This document shows positions 9,000 to 15,621 of a stretch of 64,000 nucleotides of DNA, piece by piece. Both the position numbers and the translations under genes were made by a program. Source of the stretch: Jiella pacifica (GTDB lineage Bacteria; Pseudomonadota; Alphaproteobacteria; Rhizobiales; Rhizobiaceae); NCBI RefSeq assembly GCF_010500815.1, contig NZ_JAAAMG010000022.1, forward strand, positions 38,213 through 102,212. The letters run 5' to 3'. The notes under the pieces were generated by a model. The model was not told where the DNA came from, searched no databases, and saw only the letters and a list, made by a program, of their open reading frames with translations. Numbering within the stretch: position 1 is the first letter of the stretch; each line of letters begins with the position of its first letter.

Positions 9000-9292
9000 T
9001 ATTATTTTCGCGAACGGCCGAAGACAGCTGTGGACAAAGGCGGATGCCGTGTCCCCGGGTTCCGCGCCCGGGGGTGGGCCGGGATCTCCGGCGAGGGCTT
9101 GGCGGCCGCCGCCGGCGTGGACATTCACGCTCGTGCAAAGGGCTGCGAAAGCTGCAGATTCTCACGCACGACGCGTTCCGACGCCGCGACGAGGACGCTC
9201 GTCGGACACGTCCATTGCGTTCGCAAGGCCGGCAAGCGAACCGATCGTCAGGCCGACTTTGCTGGGGAATTGATGGAAGACAGAGTGCTCGA

Positions 9293-9367
9293 TGGTGGGC
9301 GCGACAGGGATCGAACCTGTGACCCCTTCGGTGTGAACGAAGTGCTCTCCCGCTGAGCTACGCGCCC
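9293..9367 (-). tRNA. tRNA-Val (anticodon CAC)
   Basis: The minus strand folds as a full cloverleaf. The acceptor stem GGGCGCG (5' end at 9367) pairs with CGCGCCC (9303-9297). The D-arm reads GCTCAGCGGGAGAGC. The anticodon stem CTTCG/CGAAG holds a loop TTCACAC, giving anticodon CAC (codon GUG). The T-arm is CACAGGTTCGATCCCTGTC-like with the GTTCGAT loop. The discriminator A (9296) is followed by an encoded CCA (9295-9293). Confidence 0.96.
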
Positions 9368-9493
9368 TCGAGGCATCACCGGGCGCTCGTATCAAGCGCG
9401 GCTAGTCTCGTATTTCAACGGCGCAGTTCCGGCGGACGATCCGCCTCACACTGTCGAAATTGCGCCGGGCGCACGAGTGCGCCGCGGATCAGC

Positions 9494-9522
9494 CTATAGG
9501 GGGTGAGGACGGCCGGCGTCAA
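9494..9522 (-). promoter_or_regulatory. Promoter of tRNA-Val
   Basis: On the minus strand TTGACG (9522-9517) is followed after 17 bases by CTATAG (9499-9494), about 120 bp upstream of the tRNA. The layout matches the rRNA promoter at 63653-63681 (TTGACA, 17 bases, CTATAT). Confidence 0.6.
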
Positions 9523-9585
9523 TATGCCATCGTCGATGGAGAAGGCGCAGCCCCCTGCCGGTCGGCATTCGTCGCCAGCGCCTCT

Positions 9586-10281
9586 TCAACTGGCCGGGCG
9601 AGCGGCGAGGAGCGTTTGAACCAGACCCGGAGTGAGATCGCGATAGTCTGAGACCTCCCTTGAGGCCTTCCGCCGGGCCTCGTCGTCGGGAGCATAGCCG
9701 AAATCGACGAGGACGGAGGGAACGCCCGCCGCATCGGCCGCATCGATGTCGGCCGCAGAATCGCCGACCATCACCGCCTTTGCGGAAGATCCGCCGGCAC
9801 GCGTGATGGTTTCCTCGATGTGACCGGGGTGCGGCTTGCGGTTTGGCACCGTATCGGCGCCGCAGATGGCCGCGAAGCGTGGCGAAAGGCCGAGCGTGTC
9901 GAGCAGGAGCCGCGCCAGCCCCTCGCGTTTGTTGGTGCAGACGGCGAGGGCGAAGCCGGCGGCCGCGAGATCGTCCATGGCGGCGACGACGTGTGGATAG
10001 GGGCGGGAGGCGTCGGCAATGTGCGCTTCGTAATGGCCGAGAAAGCGATCGAGGGCGTCGAGCATATCCGGCTCGGTCAAAACCTTCCCGCGGCGCTGAT
10101 AGGCCGCCGCCAGCATGGCGCGGGCGCCGTGGCCGGCGTGGGGGCGCACGACCTCAAGGGCGTCTGCCTCGTGGCCGTCGGCGCCTAGGCAATGATTGAG
10201 GGCGGCGGCGAGATCCGGGGCCGTGTCGACCAGCGTGCCGTCGAGGTCGAAGATGACGAGTGGGGCTTCGCTCGATTGCAT
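9586..10281 (-). CDS. gph: HAD-family hydrolase, phosphoglycolate phosphatase-like
   Basis: A 231-residue haloacid-dehalogenase phosphatase. Motif I is FDLDGTLVDTAPDL (nucleophile Asp), motif II VCTNK, motif III the Lys of NRKPHPGH and motif IV GDSAADIDAADAAG. A helical cap lies between motifs I and II, as in Gph, which hydrolyses 2-phosphoglycolate formed by oxidative DNA repair or photorespiration. The ATG at 10281 is chosen over one 54 bp upstream because GGAG lies about 9 bases ahead and the fold begins at once. The gene is single, lying between tRNA-Val and a plus-strand leader. Other phosphosugar HAD enzymes are hard to exclude from sequence alone. Confidence 0.88.
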   Translation of the reverse strand: MQSSEAPLVIFDLDGTLVDTAPDLAAALNHCLGADGHEADALEVVRPHAGHGARAMLAAAYQRRGKVLTEPDMLDALDRFLGHYEAHIADASRPYPHVVAAMDDLAAAGFALAVCTNKREGLARLLLDTLGLSPRFAAICGADTVPNRKPHPGHIEETITRAGGSSAKAVMVGDSAADIDAADAAGVPSVLVDFGYAPDDEARRKASREVSDYRDLTPGLVQTLLAARPAS

Positions 10282-10411
10282 CCGCTTGTGCTCCGCGTTT
10301 GAGAATACCGAATGGACGGGGACCGCTGCAGCCACGCGACGCCGATGCCTGCGCGGCGAGCGCCGAGGCGTCCACCGGTCGAACGCGTCAAATCGGACGA
10401 TTGCTTAAATC

Positions 10412-10440
10412 TCGACTTGCTGCGTAACGCAAGCTATGGT
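10412..10440 (+). promoter_or_regulatory. Promoter candidate with inverted repeat in the spacer
   Basis: TCGACT (10412-10417), a 17-base spacer and TATGGT (10435-10440). The spacer contains an inverted repeat, CTTGC (10416-10420) and GCAAG (10429-10433), which could be an operator. It is the only plausible plus-strand promoter I see before the terminator at 10739. Confidence 0.4.
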
Positions 10441-10501
10441 ACAAAACAAGAACATCAATCAGTGCGATCGAACTCGCCGACATGATGTCTGCCAGTCTTC
10501 G

Positions 10502-10669
10502 ATGCTTTCCATCGATGGCTTGCAGCGGCGTCTCTTCGAAGCGGTGTCGGACGGGTCTCCGTCGGCGCGGGCGGCACTTCGCGAAATGTGCCTGACCGAT
10601 CTGCTGGCAGCCGCTTCCCGACGAGACATTCGCAGGCGTTTCCCCTCCAGCCGATCGAGCTGCATCTGA
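10502..10669 (+). CDS. Possible small ORF of 55 residues in the leader
   Basis: An open frame starting MLSIDGLQRRLFEAVSDGS and ending before a stop at 10667-10669. It lies between the promoter candidate and the intrinsic terminator, so the DNA is probably transcribed. Third-position GC (about two thirds) is lower than in neighbouring genes and no ribosome site is evident. It may be noncoding leader RNA instead. No family is recognised. Confidence 0.28.
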   Translation: MLSIDGLQRRLFEAVSDGSPSARAALREMCLTDLLAAASRRDIRRRFPSSRSSCI

Positions 10670-10706
10670 CAGCGGCCAATTTGATCCTTCTATGAAGGCC
10701 AAGGAC

Positions 10707-10720
10707 GCGGACGCGTCCGC
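10707..10720. promoter_or_regulatory. 14-bp perfect palindrome
   Basis: GCGGACGCGTCCGC is a perfect palindrome 19 bp before the terminator hairpin. It could be an operator or part of an RNA structure that competes with the terminator. The role is unknown. Confidence 0.4.
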
Positions 10721-10738
10721 CCCATTGAACACATTCTG

Positions 10739-10768
10739 GCCCGGCGCACCCCATGCGCCGGGCTTTTT
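10739..10768 (+). terminator. Strong intrinsic terminator upstream of the endolysin gene
   Basis: GCCCGGCGCA (10739-10748) pairs perfectly with TGCGCCGGGC (10754-10763) around a five-base loop and is followed by TTTTT (10764-10768). It ends any plus-strand transcript begun near 10440 and lies 41 bp before the endolysin ATG. Confidence 0.85.
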
Positions 10769-10809
10769 CGTGCCGGTTGCGCGCCGGCCTCTTCGCAAGG
10801 AGACGAGCC

Positions 10810-11544
10810 ATGACATTCGAAGCCTGGCTGCAGAGCCGGCTGACGGCGCACGGGTTTGCCTGCGGGCCGATCGACGGCGTCGTCGGACCGATCACGGTCG
10901 CGGCGATCCGGGCCTTCGAGGCATCGAGAGGGCTGCCGGTCGACGGGATGGCCGACGAGGTGGTCGTTAGGGTGCTGCGGGAAACGTCGAGCGCGGTCGA
11001 TCCGGAAACCGCCGCGGCGGTCGACCGCGACCCGGCCGAGGTGGAGATCGAGAAGATCGGGTTGGCCAGCCTGACGATCAACGCCTGGCCGCGGCAGAGC
11101 GGCGTTTCGGCCTTCTACGGCGCCGTCGGTACCCGCCAGACCCGGGTCGCGGTGCCGTTCGATTTCTATCTGTCCTGGTCGAAGACGACGCGGGTGAAGA
11201 CGATCAGCCTGCACGAGAAGGTGGCGCCCTCGGCAGATCGTGTCCTGCAGACGATCGCGGCGACCTATTCGGCGGCCGAACGCAAGGCGCTGGGGCTCGA
11301 CCTGTTTGGTGGCTCGCTCAACGTCAGGAAGATGCGCGGCGGCTCGTCCTGGTCGATGCATAGCTGGGGTATCGCAATCGATTTCGATCCCGAGCGCAAT
11401 CAGCTGAAATGGGGCGCACCGAAGGCCCGGCTGTCCCATGACGATGCGCTGCCATTCTGGAAGGCATGGGAGGCGGAGGGTTGGCTCCCCCTCGGTCGGG
11501 CGCGGAACTTCGACTTCATGCATGTGCAGGCCGCAAGGCTCTGA
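10810..11544 (+). CDS. Endolysin-like peptidase: peptidoglycan-binding domain plus M15 (VanY-like) D,D-peptidase
   Basis: A 244-residue protein. Residues 1-60 form a PG_binding_1 domain with the GPIDGVVGPITVAAIRAFEA motif. The C-terminal half is a Zn D-Ala-D-Ala peptidase of the M15 type: SMHSWGIAIDFDP carries the first His and the Asp ligand (HxxGxxxD), and FDFMHVQ holds the second His. There is no signal peptide, as in phage endolysins that leave through holins. AAGGAGACGAGCC precedes the ATG at 10810. It heads a row of four tightly spaced genes whose other products look like holins and a spanin- or holin-like protein. A host cell-wall enzyme would normally be exported, so a phage or gene-transfer-agent origin is favoured. 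Confidence 0.88.
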   Translation: MTFEAWLQSRLTAHGFACGPIDGVVGPITVAAIRAFEASRGLPVDGMADEVVVRVLRETSSAVDPETAAAVDRDPAEVEIEKIGLASLTINAWPRQSGVSAFYGAVGTRQTRVAVPFDFYLSWSKTTRVKTISLHEKVAPSADRVLQTIAATYSAAERKALGLDLFGGSLNVRKMRGGSSWSMHSWGIAIDFDPERNQLKWGAPKARLSHDDALPFWKAWEAEGWLPLGRARNFDFMHVQAARL

Positions 11545-11661
11545 CGCCGCGCCGGGCAAGTCGGCGCCCGAGACTGGCTCGCCAGGGCCGAGGACGCCAG
11601 GGGCGAATGCCGCGGGCGGGACCAGCGCCGAGTTTTTCAACAACGAGCAAGGAGAACGACC

Positions 11662-11871
11662 ATGAGTCTCGCAAGCGTCGCCAAGGCGATCGGTGCCACC
11701 GCCGCGACCATCGCCGCCACCGGAACCACCGTCTTCGCCACCGTGCCGGAGGGCGTCGACATGCCCTGGTATGCATGGCTGGGGCTCGGCGTCTTCAACG
11801 CGCTGATCGGCTTCGGCATCGTATATCTTGCGCCGAGGAACGCCGGCGCTGCCGCTGACGAGGCACGATGA
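11662..11871 (+). CDS. Small membrane protein, holin-like (69 aa)
   Basis: A 69-residue protein with two hydrophobic segments, VAKAIGATAATIAATGTTVF (near 6-25) and WYAWLGLGVFNALIGFGIVY (near 36-55), and a short charged tail. The size and two-helix topology fit class II holins or rhizobial phage holin-like proteins. The start is preceded by AAGGAGAACGACC. It lies 117 bp after the endolysin gene and its stop overlaps the next start by four bases (ATGA). No specific family is recognised; the function is inferred from size, topology and position. Confidence 0.72.
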   Translation: MSLASVAKAIGATAATIAATGTTVFATVPEGVDMPWYAWLGLGVFNALIGFGIVYLAPRNAGAAADEAR

Positions 11872-12296
11872 TCCTGATCCACATCCGCAAGAAGGCGCGG
11901 CAGCGGGCGGCGGAGTGGTTCTGCGCCCTCAACCTCGTCCTCTTCGGCCTGACGCTGCTGGCGCCCGGCGCGACCTTCGACCTGAAGGCCTACGCCGCCT
12001 TCCGGGCGGTGTTCGGCGAGGCCGCCACGGGCGGGCTGACGCTTCTCGTCGGCCTCGTCTGGTCGGTGGGGCTCGTCGTGAACGGCGTGAGGCAGCAGCT
12101 GACCTCGACGGTCCGGGCAACCTGCTGCTTCGCGGGCGTGATCGTCTATGCGCTGATCACGCTCGCCTATGTGTTCGGATCGGTACGGGCGGGCATCCTC
12201 GTGCCGAATGCGGGCGGCAACGCTGCCATCATGGTGCTGGCGCTCTTCTGCCTCTACTGGATCGGCGAGGAGAAGGGGGGGCGCACCGATGGTTGA
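11868..12296 (+). CDS. Membrane protein in the lysis cassette (142 aa, about four helices)
   Basis: A 142-residue protein with a basic N-terminus (IRKKARQRAAEW) and about four hydrophobic stretches: FCALNLVLFGLTLLAPG, GLTLLVGLVWSVGLVVNGV, FAGVIVYALITLAYVFGSV and AAIMVLALFCLYWI. It overlaps the holin-like gene by four bases and the next gene by eight, so it belongs to the same unit. I do not recognise the family. Similar polytopic small proteins sit in alphaproteobacterial phage lysis modules, where they may act as holin or antiholin. Confidence 0.75.
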   Translation: MILIHIRKKARQRAAEWFCALNLVLFGLTLLAPGATFDLKAYAAFRAVFGEAATGGLTLLVGLVWSVGLVVNGVRQQLTSTVRATCCFAGVIVYALITLAYVFGSVRAGILVPNAGGNAAIMVLALFCLYWIGEEKGGRTDG

Positions 12297-12660
12297 CGCG
12301 AACTCCCTGCCGGAATGGGTCCTGTGGATCGGCGGCATTGTCGGTGTGGCAGTCTCGACCGTGGTTCTGAAGCTCGGGCTGAAGAGCGGCGAAGCGACCG
12401 GCGAGAAGGTCGAAACTGCTCGGCTCGACGCGGCGCTCGTCGACAGCGTCTCGGTCAAGCACCTGGCCGGGTCGGTGGAAGGTCTGTCGTCGACCATGCG
12501 CGAACTCGATGGGCGGATGGGCGAGCGGGCGCGAGACATAGGCCATCAGGGCGCCCAGCAGAGCGAGGCCCTCAACGAGATGATGCGCGACCTTGCCCGC
12601 GAGGTACAGGAGTTGCGGCTGGAGCTTCGCCAGATCCGCGCCGAACTCAGCCGTCGATGA
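12289..12660 (+). CDS. Membrane-anchored coiled-coil protein of the lysis cassette (spanin- or holin-accessory-like)
   Basis: A 123-residue protein with one N-terminal transmembrane helix (WVLWIGGIVGVAVSTVVLKLGL, about residues 10-31). A long predicted coiled coil follows (MRELDGRMGERARDIGH to ELRLELRQIRAELSRR). This inner-membrane-plus-coiled-coil design resembles Rz-type i-spanins and some phage holin accessory proteins. The gene overlaps the preceding membrane-protein gene by eight bases and closes the cassette. The assignment rests on topology and context, not on a recognised family. The strong heptad-like Leu/Met/Arg pattern is directly visible. Confidence 0.72.
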   Translation: MVDANSLPEWVLWIGGIVGVAVSTVVLKLGLKSGEATGEKVETARLDAALVDSVSVKHLAGSVEGLSSTMRELDGRMGERARDIGHQGAQQSEALNEMMRDLAREVQELRLELRQIRAELSRR

Positions 12661-12787
12661 CAGCCGAGGCCCGAGGGAGGGGATAGAGGAGAGGGCGGGG
12701 CGAGGCGAATTCCGCTTCAAAATGCGGCGAGATTTCCTTATGTCAGGGGCCACCGCCCAGCCGGGCCTACGAGCGAGGAAACACGAC

Positions 12788-13105
12788 ATGTCCTTCAACG
12801 ATCGCGGACAGGATTTCGAAGCCCGCTACGTGCACGATCAGGAACTCAAGTTTCGCATCGAGGCGCGTCGCAACAAGCTGATCGGGCTGTGGGCCGCAGA
12901 AAAGCTGGGTCTCTCCGGTGAGGAGGCCAATCGCTATGCTCAGGATGTGGTGGCCATCGCCTTTCAAACCCCGGGCGACGACGGGATCTTCCAGAAAGTC
13001 CGCGCCGACTTTGATGGGGCGAAGGTCGAACAGTCCGACCATCAGATCCACCGCCACATGGCTGAATTCCTGGGCGAGGCCGAGAATCAGATCCGCAGCG
13101 CCTGA
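12788..13105 (+). CDS. F1Fo-ATPase inhibitory zeta subunit (DUF1476)
   Basis: A 105-residue protein of the DUF1476 family. It begins MSFNDRGQDFEARYVHDQEL, continues FRIEARRNKLIGLWAAEKLG and has the four-helix pattern ending in HMAEFLGEAENQIR. In Paracoccus and other alphaproteobacteria this protein is the zeta subunit, whose N-terminus inserts into the F1 catalytic interface and blocks ATP hydrolysis. In E. coli this role belongs to epsilon. The basic, Arg/Lys-containing N-terminal region is present. It is a single gene with its own leader, not next to the atp operon, as is usual for this family. Confidence 0.92.
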   Translation: MSFNDRGQDFEARYVHDQELKFRIEARRNKLIGLWAAEKLGLSGEEANRYAQDVVAIAFQTPGDDGIFQKVRADFDGAKVEQSDHQIHRHMAEFLGEAENQIRSA

Positions 13106-13157
13106 CAATTCGCCGTTCTCGCCCAGGCGGCAGAACGCGGCGTCCTCGGATGCCGCG

Positions 13158-13721
13158 TCAACTCGCCGGGCGCGGCAGCCGGCTCATGAAGCGGCCGAAG
13201 GTCAGGAGACCTTCCGGCCAGGGCCCGTGGCCGCTTTCGGCATTGATGTGGCCGATTTCTCCGGCGTCGATGAACAGGGAGCCCCAGGCGCCGGCGATGT
13301 CCTCGACCGCCTCGAAGGACGAGAACATGTCGTTGCGGCTGGCGACGACAAGGCTCGGAAACGGCAGCGGATCGCGCGGATAGGGGCCGAAGGTGCGCAG
13401 ATGCTTCGGCCGGATCGCCTCGTCGGCGACGTCAGGCGGTGCGACGAAGAACGCTCCGGCAACCGGTCTTTCGAATTTCGGCACCGCCTGGACCGCCGCT
13501 GCGACACCAAGCGAATGGGCAATGAGGACCACCGGTCGCGTCGCCGCATTGACGGCGCTGGCGACTGACCGGGTCCAATCCTCGACGACGGGTTTGGACC
13601 ATTCCACCTGATCGACGCGGCGCGCGGTCGAGAGCTTGCGCTCCCACCGGCTCTGCCAGTGGTCTTCGGACGATCCCTTGTATCCGGGGATGATGAGAAT
13701 GTCGGCTTCGGCGGCACGCAT
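13158..13721 (-). CDS. RBBP9/YdeN-family alpha/beta hydrolase
   Basis: A 187-residue small serine hydrolase. It starts with ADILIIPGYKGSSEDHWQ, the family's HG-like opening. The nucleophile elbow is AHSLGV, the acid Asp lies in VVASRNDMF, and the His is in the GHINAESGHGPWPEG tail, which is characteristic of RBBP9/YdeN proteins. The start at 13721 is chosen because the conserved fold begins four residues later; an in-frame ATG 120 bp upstream adds only a low-complexity basic stretch. Substrates of this family are poorly defined. It converges on the zeta-subunit gene and is not obviously linked to the protease cluster upstream. Confidence 0.9.
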   Translation of the reverse strand: MRAAEADILIIPGYKGSSEDHWQSRWERKLSTARRVDQVEWSKPVVEDWTRSVASAVNAATRPVVLIAHSLGVAAAVQAVPKFERPVAGAFFVAPPDVADEAIRPKHLRTFGPYPRDPLPFPSLVVASRNDMFSSFEAVEDIAGAWGSLFIDAGEIGHINAESGHGPWPEGLLTFGRFMSRLPRPAS

Positions 13722-13871
13722 GGACCCGCAAATGCGAACACTCGCGGTCGAAGTCAACCGGCAGAGGCGGTGAGCCGCGGGAAGTTCACACTTCGCGAGC
13801 GTTGTCATCGAGGCCGGACTGCCTGAGCGGCCCGCCGCCACTGCGGTCGCTCCACCGCACTCGGCCTGAGG

Positions 13872-14801
13872 TCAGCTCGTCGGAACGAAGGCGAGCTCGA
13901 AGGTCACCGGGGAAGACGGCGTGATCGAGATGTCGCCGACCGCTGAACTCAACTGTTTCAGGCCGTCGTCCATGCCGAAATCCGTGGCGGAAACCGTCAC
14001 CGGCGATGCCGAGGCGACCGAGACGAGGCCGTCGCCGAGCTTCGAGATGATGACCGGAACTGTGATGTCCTTGCTGATGCCGCGGATGGTCAGCGTCACC
14101 GGCAGGTCGTAGGCCATCCGCGCCTCGTCGAAGACCGTGCCGATCGCCTGGGGATCGATTCGGGCGGTGATCGTCGCCTCGGGGAACTGCTCGATGTCGA
14201 ACAGGAGAAAGCGCATCCTCACGTCTCGAATGTCGATGCCGGTCGATACCGATTCCAGTTTGATCTTCACCTCGGCGCCGCCATCGGAGGAGATCGTGCC
14301 GGAGAGTTCGCCGAATGTCTGTGTTTCGACGACGGTGCCCTTCTTGATGGTCACGAAGTTCAGCCGCGATCGGGAATTGTCGAGGGTCCAATCCTTTGAG
14401 AAGAACGCTTCCTTCTGCCCGCTTTCCGGCGTTGCCACCTCGCTCCGCGCCGCATCCGGCGCAGGGCCCGTCACGGTCGCGATTTGGGGGCCGCCGGCGG
14501 GCGCGGCTGCGCCGCTCTGCGCCCGCACCCAGCCATCGACGTTGTATTTGACGTTGGCGACCGTGTAGAAGCCAAGCCGATACCACTTCTGGCCGGCCGG
14601 ATCGGCGGTCTCTTCCATGACGCAGGCCTGGGTCGCCTCGGGCAGGATCGCCACCGCCAGGCCGGCACCGCTGTCAGGCTTGTCGAAGAGCTCGGTTCTT
14701 GTATCGATCGCTTCGTAGAACTCGCAGGCCATTGCGGAACCCGCCCCGGCCAGGAGGGCTGCGAACAAGCCTGCGGCCGTCATCACGTGTCTCTGAGCCA
14801 T
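13872..14801 (-). CDS. Secreted SH3-like and YceI-domain protein
   Basis: A 309-residue exported protein. A signal peptide (MTAAGLFAALLAGAGSAMA) is followed by a small SH3-like domain (about 25-95, ending YNVDGWVRAQ) and a linker. A YceI-type lipocalin-like barrel (about 135-309) carries the hallmark segments SRLNFVTIKKGTVVETQTFG, FLLFDIEQFPEATI and TLTIRGISKDITVPV. YceI domains bind polyisoprenoids or quinone-like lipids in the periplasm and often sit beside cytochromes. It is the last gene of the 13-gene minus-strand cluster, 62 bp after the SH3/CxxCH protein that shares its SH3 module. A lipid or quinone carrier role in that system is inference. Confidence 0.88.
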   Translation of the reverse strand: MAQRHVMTAAGLFAALLAGAGSAMACEFYEAIDTRTELFDKPDSGAGLAVAILPEATQACVMEETADPAGQKWYRLGFYTVANVKYNVDGWVRAQSGAAAPAGGPQIATVTGPAPDAARSEVATPESGQKEAFFSKDWTLDNSRSRLNFVTIKKGTVVETQTFGELSGTISSDGGAEVKIKLESVSTGIDIRDVRMRFLLFDIEQFPEATITARIDPQAIGTVFDEARMAYDLPVTLTIRGISKDITVPVIISKLGDGLVSVASASPVTVSATDFGMDDGLKQLSSAVGDISITPSSPVTFELAFVPTS

Positions 14802-14863
14802 TTCGTGCTCCTCTCGTCACATCGTTGCAAAGACCGCCGTCCGCTCGGGGACATTCGTCGTCG

Positions 14864-15559
14864 TCACTGACAGCCGCTGCCGGCCCAGGTTGCGAGCGCC
14901 TTCTTGTAGGGGCCGCCATAGGGATGCTGGATGCGGATGATGCTGGCCGGGTCTGCCATGTAGGACTTGCCCTGATCGCAGAGCCGGTCCTTGTTCCACT
15001 GATGGCAGGACGTGCATTGCCGCTTCCAGCGCTCCTCCGGCAGGCCGTCGATCGGCGCGAACAGCGGCAGGCTGTTGGCGAGTTGCTCAAGGCTGCGCCC
15101 GCGCACCGGGAAGGGGCCGAAGGGGACTGGATCGATGAAGTTCAACGTGACCTGCTGGTCGCTGGCGACGGCAGCGGCGGGCGCCTCGTCGGCCGGCGAA
15201 GGCTGGCTTGCCTGATCCTCCACGGCAGCGGTGGGCGCCGTGCCGTTGTCGGGTGTATCGACCTTGGCGAGGTAGCGGATCGACGTCCAGCCTTCGATCG
15301 TCTGCGTGCCGCTCCCGTCGGGCCGGCTCTTGGAGACGACGTAGCCCCAGTCCTGGCCGCCGGCCGTCTCGTTCTTGGCGATGCAGACGAGGTCGTTGTA
15401 GCGCAGGACGTCGAGGATGGTGCCGAAGACGTTCGGCTCGGCCCGCATGTTCAACAGCCGGGCCTCGACGCGATAGGTGTCGCAGGACTGGGCGGTCGCC
15501 GGGTGAGAGAGAAACAGCGCTCCGAGGACGGTCGCGACGACGATAGACAAGCGTGACAT
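14864..15559 (-). CDS. Secreted SH3-like protein with one CxxCH haem motif
   Basis: A 231-residue exported protein. The signal peptide is SIVVATVLGALFLSHPATAQ. An SH3-like domain follows (RVEARLLNMRAEPNVFGTIL to DWGYVVSKSRPDG and GWTSIRYLAKV), then an Ala/Pro/Glu linker. The C-terminal domain holds CTSCH at C182-H186, a c-type haem attachment site, with Met candidates nearby (GKSYMADPAS). Four further Cys flank it (C162-region to GSGCQ). GAGGAA lies 6 bases before the ATG at 15559. Joining an SH3 domain to a mono-haem motif is unusual. The di-haem oxidoreductase in the same cluster makes electron transfer a reasonable guess. Confidence 0.85.
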   Translation of the reverse strand: MSRLSIVVATVLGALFLSHPATAQSCDTYRVEARLLNMRAEPNVFGTILDVLRYNDLVCIAKNETAGGQDWGYVVSKSRPDGSGTQTIEGWTSIRYLAKVDTPDNGTAPTAAVEDQASQPSPADEAPAAAVASDQQVTLNFIDPVPFGPFPVRGRSLEQLANSLPLFAPIDGLPEERWKRQCTSCHQWNKDRLCDQGKSYMADPASIIRIQHPYGGPYKKALATWAGSGCQ

Positions 15560-15621
15560 GGAATTCCTCGCTACTGTGACGCGGGTTGATAAACTGCCAT
15601 CGGAGCGTTCTCCGACGGGAT

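Larger units (their letters stand above)
8495..9292. other. Intergenic region and long leader upstream of the RND operon
   Basis: About 800 bp with no credible gene. It holds the palindrome-flanked promoter at 8932-8999 and a GC hairpin at 9053-9073 (arms CCCCGGG and CCCGGGG), which lies about 220 bp beyond the 3' end of the tRNA gene. From the inferred start near 8942 to the adaptor ATG at 8494 there is a leader of about 450 bases without an obvious coding frame. Confidence 0.6.
10336..10809. other. Leader region ahead of the lysis cassette
   Basis: About 470 bp holding, in order, a plus-strand promoter candidate (10412-10440), a possible short ORF (10502-10669), a 14-bp palindrome (10707-10720) and a strong intrinsic terminator (10739-10768). 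No established gene is recognised. Confidence 0.6.

Noticed and set aside
8688..9356. A 222-residue plus-strand open frame across the RND promoter and tRNA-Val
   Set aside because: It runs through the operators and antisense to the tRNA, has poor codon bias and no recognisable protein.
10436..10454. Alphaproteobacterial LexA box (GAAC-N7-GAAC) near the lysis-cassette leader
   Set aside because: The sequence is GTAC-N7-GAAC, with one mismatch in a half-site, and no second site supports it; a damage-inducible link is attractive but not shown.
9293..12660. tRNA-Val as the attachment site of a prophage that left the lysis cassette
   Set aside because: The cassette lies on the 5' side of the tRNA, not the usual 3' side, and I see no integrase or duplicated tRNA end.
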